Assembly (NCBI RefSeq): GCF_021389975.1
Contig: NZ_CP089981.1
Location: forward strand, 3,497,501 to 3,561,500
Direction: 5' to 3'
From: Fulvivirga ulvae
Lineage (GTDB): Bacteria > Bacteroidota > Bacteroidia > Cytophagales > Cyclobacteriaceae
DNA: 64,000 bases
The notes beneath the pieces were generated by a model, which was not told the origin of the DNA, searched no databases, and saw only the letters and a program-made list of their open reading frames with translations. Both the position numbers and the translations under genes were made by a program. This document shows positions 1-8,199 of the stretch, piece after piece. Numbering within the stretch: the first letter of the stretch is position 1; each line of letters starts with the position of its first letter.

Positions 1-756
1 GTCAAAAGTCCTTCTTTCAATATTGAGTTTCCCCGACAGGGATTCCATGGAGATTTTGTTCTTATAGTTTTCCTCAAGATATTTCTGAGCCTCTTGAATG
101 GAGCTGTCACCATGCTTTTTATGTCCGTTAAAAATCGAGAATTCCGACTGCATGTTGCGGTCCAAATCTATTTGAAACACTTTGGCGCAATGGATCGCTG
201 TGGGCCTGTCATAATACTTTTCGATAAGATATATGATGAGGTTCAGAAATGAAAAAGCTCCTCCGTTGGTATAGATGCCATTTTCGTCGGTAATCAGTTT
301 ATCCGTTTTCAAGTCTGTTTTTGGGAATATCTGCCTGAATTCTTCTTCTACAGACCAGTGGGTGGAGCAGGTTTTTCCATCGAGCAGGCCTGTTGCAGCC
401 AGCAGAAAAGCCCCCGTGCAGATGCTGGCGATACAGGCGCCTTCTTTATACTGCTTTGCAAGCCAATTGACAAGCTGTCCGTTTTCCTTGAGTGCCCGTT
501 CATAGTTATGGTTTAGCGATGGGATGATGATCAGATCAGTGTGCCTGACATCCCTGATGTTGCAGTGTGTGTGCACTGAAAAAAGTCCATCATGAAAGCT
601 GACCTTTTCTGATATACCCGCCAGCTCAATTTTAAAGAGTTCATCATTACCCTTGCTTTTCCAAATGGCATTGGCTCTGGAGAAGATTTTGTATGACCCC
701 ACGATGCTGCTCAGGTTATTATCTCCATTTGGAACGATTATAGATAAATGTTTCAC
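1..756 (-). CDS. GlxA-type AraC family transcriptional regulator (3' end cut by window)
   Basis: The minus-strand frame from a GTG at 756 is open for 252 codons to the window edge. Residues 3-185 form a DJ-1/PfpI (class I glutamine amidotransferase-like) domain: a strand ending IIVPNG, the motif DLIIIPS near 74-80 and the nucleophile-elbow region ACIASICTGAFLLAATGLLDG at about 107-127, with Cys113 at the usual Cys position. Residues from about 215 start the first helix-turn-helix of an AraC DNA-binding domain (QEAQKYLEENY, then SMESLSGKLNIERRTFD), and the second helix-turn-helix lies outside the window. This is the usual GlxA/FtrA-like architecture, about 320 residues in the family. No ATG exists in frame upstream, so GTG is the likely start. 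It is divergent from the SRPBCC pair at 905-1973, which it probably regulates (inference). Confidence 0.9.
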   Translation of the reverse strand, partial: MKHLSIIVPNGDNNLSSIVGSYKIFSRANAIWKSKGNDELFKIELAGISEKVSFHDGLFSVHTHCNIRDVRHTDLIIIPSLNHNYERALKENGQLVNWLAKQYKEGACIASICTGAFLLAATGLLDGKTCSTHWSVEEEFRQIFPKTDLKTDKLITDENGIYTNGGAFSFLNLIIYLIEKYYDRPTAIHCAKVFQIDLDRNMQSEFSIFNGHKKHGDSSIQEAQKYLEENYKNKISMESLSGKLNIERRTFD

Positions 757-789
757 CGACTTTTTATTAACAAAAATAAAAGGAAGTAA

Positions 790-857
790 TGTCTAAATCA
801 ACCTGTTGTATTGTCTAATATAGCTATTTTAAAGGGCTGTTTCAGACAATACATTTG
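790..857 (+). promoter_or_regulatory. Divergent regulatory region with TGTCTAA repeats and -7 box
   Basis: TGTCTAA occurs at 790-796 and 812-818, 22 bp apart (two helical turns). TATTGTCT at 809-816 is matched by its exact inverse AGACAATA at 844-851. TACATTTG at 850-857 fits the Bacteroidota -7 consensus TAnnTTTG for the plus-strand SRPBCC genes, but there is no TTG at the right distance upstream, only a T-rich stretch. The repeats are plausible sites for the divergent AraC-type regulator. Confidence 0.45.
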
Positions 858-904
858 TAAATAAATGTAATCAGGATTTTTATAATTCAAAAAAGAAAAT
901 CACA

Positions 905-1366
905 ATGGAAACAGCTATTAAAAAATTCAAATCCGTAAGCTTTACTTACAACCTGAGCACCACAAAACCTTCGGAAGAGGTTTATAAACTACTACTTGAT
1001 GTTAAAAAATGGTGGTCTGGTTTTTATGAAGAAACCATTGCAGGTAATGCCAGCCAGGTGAACGATGAGTTTTCTTTTCTTGCAGGCGGCGGCAAGCACT
1101 CTAGCAGGCAAAAACTGATTGAACTGGTGCCACATAGCAAAATTGTATGGAAGGTGATCGAAAGCAAGCTTACCTTCCTGAATGCTCCTGATGAGTGGAT
1201 CAATACCGAACTCCGCTTTGATATTGCGAAAAGTGGAGATAAAACAACAGTGACTTTTACCCACGTTGGCCTGGAGCCTGAAACAGAATGTTACGACAGT
1301 TGTTCGTCAGCCTGGACGATGTACATGGATCAACTTAAGCAGATATTAAATGGAAACCATGATTAA
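905..1366 (+). CDS. SRPBCC (AHSA1/START-like) domain protein
   Basis: This 153-residue protein spans essentially one SRPBCC helix-grip domain of the AHSA1 type. Typical marks are the early VYKLLLDVKKWWSGF segment, a central KLIELVPHSKIVWKVIES strand pair and the closing TELRFDIAKSGDKTTVTFTHVGLEPE with a C-terminal amphipathic helix. Such domains bind small hydrophobic ligands or act as stress chaperone-like factors, and the substrate cannot be read from sequence. It has no signal peptide, so it should be cytosolic. The last 17 nt overlap the next gene, which encodes a second copy of the same fold, suggesting translational coupling and tandem duplication. A TAnnTTTG box lies 48 bp upstream of the ATG. 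Confidence 0.85.
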   Translation: METAIKKFKSVSFTYNLSTTKPSEEVYKLLLDVKKWWSGFYEETIAGNASQVNDEFSFLAGGGKHSSRQKLIELVPHSKIVWKVIESKLTFLNAPDEWINTELRFDIAKSGDKTTVTFTHVGLEPETECYDSCSSAWTMYMDQLKQILNGNHD

Positions 1367-1973
1367 GCAAACCATGCAAATGGTACATATACTGATAATC
1401 TCACTGATACTATCTTATGGTAGTTATGCTCAGAAAAACACTGAAAATCAATTAACAGAAAATACTTCAAAACAAACCGACATGAATAATCAAGATTTTA
1501 CTGCCACCATCTTTGTAGATGCTACCCCCGAAAAGGCCTATAACTCCATTAAAGATTTCCGTGCCTGGTGGTCGGAAGACATAGAAGGGCCGACTGACCG
1601 CCTCAATGAGGAGTTTTTCTACCACTATAAAGACATTCATCTATGCAAAATAAAACTCATAGGTATGGAGGAGAACCGCAAACTGATGTATGAGGTGCTG
1701 GACAATGAGTTTAATTTCATAGAAGACAAAACCGAATGGGTGGGCACCCGGCTGATCTTTGAGATAACAGAAGAGGGCAGCCAGACAAAAGTTAAGTTTA
1801 CCCACAAAGGCTTGGTGCCATCGTATGAGTGCTATGAGGTTTGCAACGACGCCTGGACAGGATACATCACCAACAGCCTTTACAAGCTGATCACTGAGGG
1901 CAAGGGAGAACCAAACCCTAAAAACAAAGACGGTTTTAATGCAGATTTGGCCGAGAAATGGAATTTGAATTAA
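1350..1973 (+). CDS. Exported SRPBCC domain protein
   Basis: A second SRPBCC/AHSA1-like domain protein of 207 residues, starting inside the end of the preceding gene. Met1 and Met11 are both usable starts. After Met11 comes a hydrophobic stretch, VHILIISLILSYGSYA, which looks like a signal peptide cleaved near SYA-QK, so this copy is probably exported to the periplasm. The domain itself runs from about 47 to 185 and repeats the marks of the upstream gene: KAYNSIKDFRAWWSEDIEG, a WVGTRLIFEITEEGSQTKVKFTHKGL segment and a CYEVCNDAWTGYI helix carrying two cysteines also found in the neighbour (CYDSCSSAWTMYM). The pair looks like a duplication followed by re-targeting of one copy (inference). Confidence 0.82.
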   Translation: METMIKQTMQMVHILIISLILSYGSYAQKNTENQLTENTSKQTDMNNQDFTATIFVDATPEKAYNSIKDFRAWWSEDIEGPTDRLNEEFFYHYKDIHLCKIKLIGMEENRKLMYEVLDNEFNFIEDKTEWVGTRLIFEITEEGSQTKVKFTHKGLVPSYECYEVCNDAWTGYITNSLYKLITEGKGEPNPKNKDGFNADLAEKWNLN

Positions 1974-2140
1974 TGATAATCCTTTGACCTGGTAAAAAGC
2001 GGTTTAGGGCTGAACTTAGACCGTTTTTAATGGTCCCGTAAAAAAATGCAAATGATAAAACAATTGATGAATTACAGGTTGTAAATTTAGAGATGAATAC
2101 TACCTGATCAGGCTGTCATTCAGGATTATTATAATCATTA

Positions 2141-2587
2141 ATGAAAATCACCATTACACCCTACTCAGCAGAAGATAAAGCCGATGTGCTGGCAATGATG
2201 GCCTTGTTTAACCAGATTGAGGGATATCCTTTTAATCCGGCTGTTTGGGAAAAGAACCTGGAAGAGTTTACAACAAACAAATCATTAGGCCGGATATTTC
2301 TGATCACTTATGAAAATAGTACAGTAGGCTATATCGTTTTGGCATTTGGCTTTAGCTTCGAGTACAAAGGCCGCGATGCTTTTATTGATGAGATCTTCAT
2401 CAAGGAAGGTTACCGAAACCGGGGTATTGGTAAAATAGCTATGGACTTCATAGAAGCTAAAGCCCGTGAGCTGGGAGTAAACGCCATCCACCTGGAAGTA
2501 GAAGCGCACAATGAAAATGCAGCCATGCTTTATCTCAATAAAGGATATACCTCCAATAATAGAAAGTTGCTCACAAAACGATTATAG
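2141..2587 (+). CDS. GNAT family N-acetyltransferase
   Basis: This 148-residue protein is a single GNAT domain. The acetyl-CoA pyrophosphate loop is seen as EGYRNRGIGKIAMDFI (residues 88-103), matching the R/Q-x-x-G-x-G/A motif, preceded by the AFIDEIFIKE strand and followed by LGVNAIHLEVEAHNENAAMLYLNKGYT, the usual motif B with the N-x-x-A-x-x-x-Y-x-x-x-G-F/Y pattern. It should transfer an acetyl group from acetyl-CoA to an unknown amine in the cytosol. The gene stands alone, 167 bp after the SRPBCC pair, with an A/T-rich leader and no strong Shine-Dalgarno sequence. Confidence 0.92.
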   Translation: MKITITPYSAEDKADVLAMMALFNQIEGYPFNPAVWEKNLEEFTTNKSLGRIFLITYENSTVGYIVLAFGFSFEYKGRDAFIDEIFIKEGYRNRGIGKIAMDFIEAKARELGVNAIHLEVEAHNENAAMLYLNKGYTSNNRKLLTKRL

Positions 2588-2766
2588 GTCGAGCTGATTT
2601 TTTAAAGAAAATTGGAGTTGTCAGTGGCTAAACACCGGTAGCTGAATTTTGAACTTCAAACTATAAACCGTGAACTTAATATTGATATGTGAATAATATA
2701 AGATTTTAGATGGATTGGAATATATTGCGATGGCTTTGGTGCAATTGATCTAAAATAAAATATTAA

Positions 2767-4968
2767 ATGACAGTCAATGAACTTCTGGAAAGGGCATTAC
2801 ATTGCTCTTATCGTCAACAGTGGGACAATGCCCTTGAATATGCGCAACTTGCGGTAGAAATGGCCCCGGATAACTTTTTGGCCTTCAAAAGGCTGGGGCT
2901 GGCCCTTTGGCATTCCGACCGCAAGGAAGAAGCCATTACAATGCTGAAAAAGTCTGTTGAGTTAAATCCTGAGTTTGCCAGTGCCTATTACAACCTGGCT
3001 TGCTTTTATGCTAATGAAGGCAGAAAAGCAGAAATGCTGCTGCACCTCCAAAAAGCTATAGACCTTGATGAGTTTACAGACTATCGCGAAATGGCTGAGG
3101 AGGACGTGGATTTTGAAGGGTTTTTAGATGATGATGACTTTCTGGAGATTATCGGGGAAGCGCGGAAGGAATCTAATAAACTCGCAGAGATCTTAGCGAG
3201 CGGGGACTACGGTGTGATCAGCCAAACAATATTGCAGCTTGATCAGGAAATCCCGGTAAGAGCAGTCGGTTGGGAGGACTATGGTGATGACAGTATTTCT
3301 GAGTTGATAAAAAACAATGGAGTTAAGGTCAGTGAAGAAGCATTGCTGCATTTGTTTAAGGTTGTTACGTTCAATACGTCTATTGATTATTTTGAGGGCT
3401 TTTCTGCTTTGCTGGAAACTTTAAAGGCAAAAAGGAATGGTGCGTTTGATGATTTGCTCATTCAGGCCTGGAAAGGCCGGTACGAATATACAGACCCCGG
3501 ACACCTGGGTAGCATTGATTACCAAATGCTGGATTCGATAAAGCAGCTTCCTGTAGAAAAGGTCGCTGAAATAGCCCTTTGGGGTTTGAGGTCACATGGA
3601 AAAGATGCCTTGAGCGACTACGAAAGTCTTAACGCTATTGCTCTGGAAAAATTACCAGAACTACATACGCTTCGTACGGAGCTGGTAGAATTAATTGATA
3701 GCTATCTGCATGGAGAGATATATCAGGAGGAAGCTTTTGATGTCAGGCAACGAAGGATAAGAATAGCGCTGGCACCGCCACCAGTCGAATATGATTCAAG
3801 TTCCGGTGATTCATGGGCATATGAAAAAGCGGCTTTGGCTCATTTTCACCCTGCCAATGTAATTAATGCAGCCTCTCGTTTGGTCATCCAAAAGGATTTA
3901 GTTGTAGTTGATCTGGTGAAAAAAGACCTGCAAAAAATATGTGATTTTGTTGTTGACCCGGGGTTGCCGGCAGAACTCAGGGTATCCGCAGTAAAGGATG
4001 TCATTGAAAAGGTGGGAGATAAAAAGGCGATTGGAGCATTAACCCCTGCGTTGCATGATAAGTCCGTAAAGCTGCTGGAAGTCATAGGTGAAGTCATGCA
4101 TAAGTCAGATGTTGAGTCAAAAGAAGTCAGAGTAGCTGTAGACTACCTGATAAAAGAAGCTGAACGTGAGGGGCTTGATAACTATGATTTGTATGACGTG
4201 ATATGCGCACTGCGATGGTTTAAGGATGAAAGAGTTATTGAAATACTTCTGTCTGCACTTAGCAAGGGCAATGAGGCCGTTCGCCGGGAGACGCTAAAAG
4301 GCCTGGGTATTCAGAAAGCAGTGGCGGCTATTCCTCAAATAGTAATGCAACTCTGTGAAGGTTCCCCGCAGTGCGTTTCTGCCGCGGCCAAATGCCTTCA
4401 TGAAATTGGTGGTGAGGCCTGGCAGGCATTGGAGGATAAGAGCAACTATGAAAAAGTGTTGAGTGCGGCTAAAAAGCACCCACGCTGGTCTACGGAAGCC
4501 CTCATATATTTCCGGCACGAGCGGATGAATGATGACCTTGTTAAGCTGCTTAAAAAGAATAAGGAGTTTGATGCTTTTCCCTATTTATCCAGGGGGATAG
4601 CTGCCAGGGCGACTGAATCAGATATTCCGGAATTAATTAAGATAGGGCTGGACCGGTATCAGGCTGAAAACATTGGCGGAAGACATTTTGTGGAAATTTT
4701 CAGGTCGATTGCCAGAAAGGGCCCGGTCCCTGCCCATGAGGCGGTGCTGGGTGAGGTAAAGCAAATATTGTCAGACTGTGACAAAGGAGATCTCAGGGGG
4801 TTTATAGCCGATTTGAAATATGATGGAAAATACGCCAATGTCAGTGCTCCCTCAGAGGCCGAAAGGGAGTCGGCAAGAAGGTTTGCTGAGGTGTATGCTC
4901 AGGGTTTGAAGATGATTGATGAAACGCAGGGCTTGTCTGAAATACTGTTTTTGGGCGATTCGAAGTAA
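2767..4968 (+). CDS. TPR and HEAT-like repeat protein
   Basis: A 733-residue cytosolic protein. Residues 3-105 hold about three tetratricopeptide repeats (for example DNFLAFKRLGLALWHSDRKEEAITMLKKS and ASAYYNLACFYANEGRKAEMLLHLQKA). The rest is almost entirely helical; residues of roughly 370-600 show HEAT/PBS-like periodicity (GDKKAIGALTPALHD, KDERVIEILLSALSKGNEAVRRETLKGLG, AAIPQIVMQLCEG). Both repeat classes build superhelical protein-binding scaffolds, so a role in protein-protein contact is the only safe inference. No catalytic motif, signal peptide or membrane segment is visible. The following 117-residue gene starts 34 bp downstream on the same strand and may be co-transcribed. Confidence 0.75.
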   Translation: MTVNELLERALHCSYRQQWDNALEYAQLAVEMAPDNFLAFKRLGLALWHSDRKEEAITMLKKSVELNPEFASAYYNLACFYANEGRKAEMLLHLQKAIDLDEFTDYREMAEEDVDFEGFLDDDDFLEIIGEARKESNKLAEILASGDYGVISQTILQLDQEIPVRAVGWEDYGDDSISELIKNNGVKVSEEALLHLFKVVTFNTSIDYFEGFSALLETLKAKRNGAFDDLLIQAWKGRYEYTDPGHLGSIDYQMLDSIKQLPVEKVAEIALWGLRSHGKDALSDYESLNAIALEKLPELHTLRTELVELIDSYLHGEIYQEEAFDVRQRRIRIALAPPPVEYDSSSGDSWAYEKAALAHFHPANVINAASRLVIQKDLVVVDLVKKDLQKICDFVVDPGLPAELRVSAVKDVIEKVGDKKAIGALTPALHDKSVKLLEVIGEVMHKSDVESKEVRVAVDYLIKEAEREGLDNYDLYDVICALRWFKDERVIEILLSALSKGNEAVRRETLKGLGIQKAVAAIPQIVMQLCEGSPQCVSAAAKCLHEIGGEAWQALEDKSNYEKVLSAAKKHPRWSTEALIYFRHERMNDDLVKLLKKNKEFDAFPYLSRGIAARATESDIPELIKIGLDRYQAENIGGRHFVEIFRSIARKGPVPAHEAVLGEVKQILSDCDKGDLRGFIADLKYDGKYANVSAPSEAERESARRFAEVYAQGLKMIDETQGLSEILFLGDSK

Positions 4969-5002
4969 ACATTAAAGGCTGTTGCATAGTTGAGCAAATA
5001 AC

Positions 5003-5356
5003 ATGTCAAAACATTGGAAGGAAAGGGCAGACACAGACAAACATGTCGACTATATGAGTACCTCTCATGTAGGAGGAATAAGTATAAATTTTGAGGGAAA
5101 TAAAACAGGAGAATGGGTCTACTTTGTCAGAGTAGGTTCATTTACATTTCAGTGTGTGAACCTTGAGCAACTGGATGATATGATCGAATATGTTTCTCAT
5201 AAAGTTAACCCATCGACCAAAGCCATGAATAACGGCCTTGAGCATTACTGGCAAAGTTGGCAGGAGAGATTGCCCAAAGGTCTTTTAAAAGGCCCAAGGA
5301 GGAATAAAATACTAATTGCCCTTTTGAAGGCAAAGGCCGATTTTACAAGCGTATAA
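5003..5356 (+). CDS. Hypothetical protein, 117 aa
   Basis: I do not recognise this family. The product is a soluble 117-residue protein, basic at the C-terminus (GLLKGPRRNKILIALLKAKADF), with a GISINFEGNKTGEWVYFVRVGSFTFQCVNLEQLDDMIEYV segment that looks like a small alpha/beta fold. It has no signal peptide or membrane span. It lies 34 bp behind the TPR/HEAT gene, so it may be part of the same transcript. The ATG at 5003 is the first in frame. Coding potential is supported by codon use similar to the neighbours and a clean stop, not by homology. Confidence 0.6.
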   Translation: MSKHWKERADTDKHVDYMSTSHVGGISINFEGNKTGEWVYFVRVGSFTFQCVNLEQLDDMIEYVSHKVNPSTKAMNNGLEHYWQSWQERLPKGLLKGPRRNKILIALLKAKADFTSV

Positions 5357-5587
5357 GTAGTTAACCTTAAATATTGCTCCTGTCATTTTTTTATTTCCTG
5401 GGCGAGGTGCCGAAAAAGAGTAAGACGGGTCAAGGCGTCAGCCTCTTCCTTCAGTACCCTATGAAGTTTTCAGTTATTAGTAACCAGCCATGCGACGGAA
5501 ATTGAGTCCTGTAAAATATTACCTTCTGCTGCTTACCTTTTTATAATAATATCCATTAATATTTTTTTTAATTATATCAGTTAACGT

Positions 5588-6523
5588 ATGAAGCATCGTC
5601 ATTTTTTTTTAGGAATTGTATTATTTGTGCTAGCCATACCGGCTACAGCGCAAGAGGACACAGTAGGTATAGATAGCACCTACCTGGCAGAAATTATTCA
5701 ATTTTATAAGGAAGCCTACGCCAAGGATTCCCTGCTGAATTACCAACATGGGTTTATAGAATTGGGCGAGGGTATCGCCAGCCTAAACCTGGGAGAATCA
5801 TTTAAGTACCTGGACCCGGAAGAGGCCAATAAAATCATAGTGGAAGCCTGGGGAAACCCGCCGCAGGAAACGCTCGGCATGATTTTTCCTGACTCTGTAA
5901 ATCCATATTTACCGGAAGGGTGGGGGGTTATCCTTGCTTACGACGCTGAGGGTCATATAGAAGACGATGATGCCAATGATATTGACTATAATGAGATGCT
6001 GGTTGAAATGAAGACCCTGGCCGTGGAGAGCAGTAAGCAAAGAAAAGAGCAGGGCTACGATGGCTATGCGGTTGTCGGCTGGGCAGAAAACCCATACTAT
6101 GATAAAGAAAGTAAAAAATTATATTGGGCAAAAGAGCTGGCCTTTGACGGGTCTGACATTAATACTTTGAATTATGACATTAGGGTACTGGGCAGAAGTG
6201 GCTATCTCAGGCTCAATGCAGTGGCCGGTATGGACCAGCTGGAGATGGTAAAACCGGCAATGCAGGACCTGCTGGCTAAGGTGGAGTTTGCCGAAGGACA
6301 TACCTATTTTGACTTTGATCCCGATGTAGATGAAGTTGCTGCTTACGGCGTAGGTGCCCTGGTTGCTGGTAAAATTGCCGCTAAAGCTGGTATTCTCAAG
6401 ACTTTAGGTATCTTCCTCGTCAAATTCTGGAAGTTCCTTTTAATGGGGTTTGTAGGTATTGGAGCTTTCGTAAGAAAAATGTGGACAGGAAAGGAGAAAA
6501 GAGAGCTGAGCGAAGATAGTTAG
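5588..6523 (+). CDS. DUF2167 family membrane-anchored protein
   Basis: A 311-residue exported protein of the DUF2167 family. It begins with a signal peptide (MKHRHFFLGIVLFVLAIPATAQ). Family marks are the GEGIASLNLGESFKYLDPEEANKIIVEAWGNPP segment near 60-95, MIFPDS, GWGVILAYDAEGHIEDDDA and GYDGYAVVGWAENPYYDKESKKLYWAKEL. The C-terminus has two hydrophobic stretches (VGALVAGKIAAKAGILKTLGIFLVKFW and FLLMGFVGIGAFV) followed by a short basic tail, so the large domain should face the periplasm and be anchored in the inner membrane. The biochemical role of DUF2167 is unknown. A strong terminator follows at 6546-6581, so the gene is probably monocistronic. Confidence 0.88.
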   Translation: MKHRHFFLGIVLFVLAIPATAQEDTVGIDSTYLAEIIQFYKEAYAKDSLLNYQHGFIELGEGIASLNLGESFKYLDPEEANKIIVEAWGNPPQETLGMIFPDSVNPYLPEGWGVILAYDAEGHIEDDDANDIDYNEMLVEMKTLAVESSKQRKEQGYDGYAVVGWAENPYYDKESKKLYWAKELAFDGSDINTLNYDIRVLGRSGYLRLNAVAGMDQLEMVKPAMQDLLAKVEFAEGHTYFDFDPDVDEVAAYGVGALVAGKIAAKAGILKTLGIFLVKFWKFLLMGFVGIGAFVRKMWTGKEKRELSEDS

Positions 6524-6545
6524 TAGAGTACATGTATCAAATTTA

Positions 6546-6581
6546 GCCTCCCTGATTCAAAAAGATCAGGGAGGCTTTTTT
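6546..6581 (+). terminator. Rho-independent terminator after DUF2167 gene
   Basis: A perfect 11-bp stem, GCCTCCCTGAT (6546-6556) with ATCAGGGAGGC (6565-6575), an 8-nt loop and six T residues at 6576-6581. Confidence 0.93.
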
Positions 6582-6765
6582 ATTTCAATTCATACCTCAA
6601 AACGCCATAGGCAATGCTTTGTCAGTGTGTGGCGATCACTCCAGCTTGTAGAAACTTGCTATATAAAGTTTATTCATTAGTTCATTAACCTCAGTTGGCT
6701 TTTGTTCTTTTCAAAAACCTCAAAGCGCAGCAATAAGCCTGAACTAATAAAATATCTAAAAATAT

Positions 6766-6813
6766 TTGCGTAGTTAAATGACTACATATATATTTGTGTA
6801 GTTAAATAGCTAC
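6766..6813 (+). promoter_or_regulatory. Promoter with two ArsR-type operators
   Basis: TTG at 6766-6768, a 20-bp spacer and TATATTTG at 6789-6796 match the Bacteroidota promoter TTG-N17-23-TAnnTTTG exactly. Two near-identical palindromes overlap it: GTAGTTAAATGACTAC (6770-6785), filling most of the spacer, and GTAGTTAAATAGCTAC (6798-6813), covering the expected transcription start and ending 3 bp before the ATG of the ArsR gene. Their start-to-start distance is 28 bp. This is the expected layout for autorepression by the downstream ArsR protein. Confidence 0.82.
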
Positions 6814-6816
6814 ATA

Positions 6817-7140
6817 ATGAATTTAAGAAGAGACGTATTTCAGGCCATAGCAGACCCTACCAGAAGGGCCATCCTTGTACTGGTAGCCTCTCAGTCGATG
6901 ACAGCAGGCGCTATAGCTTCAAACTTTGATACCGCAAGGCCAACTGTTTCAAAGCATTTGCAAATACTCACAGAGTGTGAATTGCTTAGGCAGGAGCAAA
7001 ATGGCAGGGAGGTGCACTATCACTTAAATCCTATTAAAATGAAAGAAATTGCAGACTTTATCGAACCCTTCAGGAAGTTTTGGGATGACAGGTTTAATAA
7101 GCTGGAGGCCATTATGAAACAATATAAAACCAACAAATAG
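6817..7140 (+). CDS. ArsR family transcriptional repressor
   Basis: A 107-residue winged-helix regulator covering the whole ArsR/SmtB-type domain. Marks are DVFQAIADPTRRAILVLVASQSMTAGAIASNFDTARPTVSKHLQILTECELLRQEQNGREVHYHLNPIKM in fragments: the ADPTRRAIL helix, the recognition helix ARPTVSKHLQIL and the beta-wing REVHYHL. No cysteine pair of the metal-sensing type is seen in the recognition helix, which fits the non-metal SdpR-like ArsR group that is typically followed by SRPBCC genes. It is the first gene of an ArsR-SRPBCC-DoxX operon (gaps 8 and 48 bp) and its promoter carries two matching palindromes, so autoregulation is very likely. Confidence 0.93.
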   Translation: MNLRRDVFQAIADPTRRAILVLVASQSMTAGAIASNFDTARPTVSKHLQILTECELLRQEQNGREVHYHLNPIKMKEIADFIEPFRKFWDDRFNKLEAIMKQYKTNK

Positions 7141-7148
7141 AAACTTTT

Positions 7149-7616
7149 ATGGAAATGAAAACGAAAGTACATGCCGAAAAGGACAAGCAGGAAATACTGA
7201 TCACCAGGGAATTTGACCTGCCGCTTGACCTGCTTTTTAAGGCCTATATTGAGCCTGAAATTGTTGAACAGTGGATGGGGACAAAAGTACTGAAGCTGGA
7301 AAATAAAAAGCATGGCGGTTACCAATTCGAAACGACCGATCCTATGGGTAACAAGCATGGATTCAGTGGTGCAATCCACGAATTTAGCCCCGGCAGGAGG
7401 ATCACGCGGACCTTTGAAATGGAGAATGCAAACTTTGGTGCTCAGCTAGAGTTCCTCGAGTTTGAAAAACTGACTGATGATACCAGCAAGCTTGTAATGC
7501 ATGTGGTATATCGCTCGGTGGAGATCAGGGACCAGATACTGCAGCTCCCTTTTATACAAGGTATCAATATGGCCCATAGCAAACTGGAAAGTGTGGTGGG
7601 TAAGCTCAAGGCTTGA
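7149..7616 (+). CDS. SRPBCC (AHSA1-like) protein in ArsR operon
   Basis: This 155-residue protein is a single AHSA1-type SRPBCC domain: ILITREFDLPLDLLFKAYIEPEIVEQWMGTK at the start, GGYQFETTDPMGNKHGFSGAIHEFSPGRRITRTFEME in the middle, then an amphipathic C-terminal helix. This fold often accompanies ArsR regulators of this class, and the ligand is not known. The start lies 8 bp after the ArsR stop, so the two are co-transcribed and their joint induction is expected when the repressor leaves the paired operators. No signal peptide is present. Confidence 0.9.
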   Translation: MEMKTKVHAEKDKQEILITREFDLPLDLLFKAYIEPEIVEQWMGTKVLKLENKKHGGYQFETTDPMGNKHGFSGAIHEFSPGRRITRTFEMENANFGAQLEFLEFEKLTDDTSKLVMHVVYRSVEIRDQILQLPFIQGINMAHSKLESVVGKLKA

Positions 7617-7664
7617 CCGACATTATTACCGTATCATCATAGTCCAACACCAACCATTAAAAAC

Positions 7665-8045
7665 ATGAAAAAGAGAGATAAAATAATTTATTGGATAGCA
7701 ACTATCTGGTTATCATTAGGCATGCTGTCGACAGGTATTGTACAATTATTAAAATCGCAGGAAGAAACAGAGTTTATGTTGCAATTAGGATATCCCGCAT
7801 ATTTCCTGACCTTATTAGGCATCTGGAAAATTTTGGGAGTGATAGTGGTGCTAATGCCTCGGTTTCCACTATTCAAAGAGTGGGCTTATGCAGGTTTTTT
7901 CTTTGCCATGTCAGGAGCTGCATACTCACACATTGCCATGGGTACAACTAATGAAATATTTCCATCACTTTTGTTGTTGACCCTGACGGTGATTTCCTGG
8001 TACTTCCGGCCATCCGGTAGAAAATTTTCCGTGGTCAGTCAGTAA
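7665..8045 (+). CDS. DoxX-like membrane protein
   Basis: A 126-residue integral membrane protein with four predicted helices (about 9-27, 43-63, 71-90 and 96-113). The pattern WLSLGMLSTGIVQLL followed by LGYPAYFLTLLGIWKILGVIVVLMPRFPLFKEWAYAGFFFAMSGAAYSHI is characteristic of the DoxX-like family. DoxX-like proteins have been linked to redox and membrane stress but no single reaction is established. It closes the ArsR operon, 48 bp after the SRPBCC gene. Confidence 0.88.
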   Translation: MKKRDKIIYWIATIWLSLGMLSTGIVQLLKSQEETEFMLQLGYPAYFLTLLGIWKILGVIVVLMPRFPLFKEWAYAGFFFAMSGAAYSHIAMGTTNEIFPSLLLLTLTVISWYFRPSGRKFSVVSQ

Positions 8046-8199
8046 TCATTGGCCTAATAAAACGACTCGTGATGCACTGATGGCTGGTAAAAAAAGCATA
8101 TACTCTTGAAAAGAGAATAAACTTTAACCATCTTAATTGCCCGGATGATCAGTACATCCTGGTCTCAATACTCAATACATACCTCTAAATACTAAAAAT

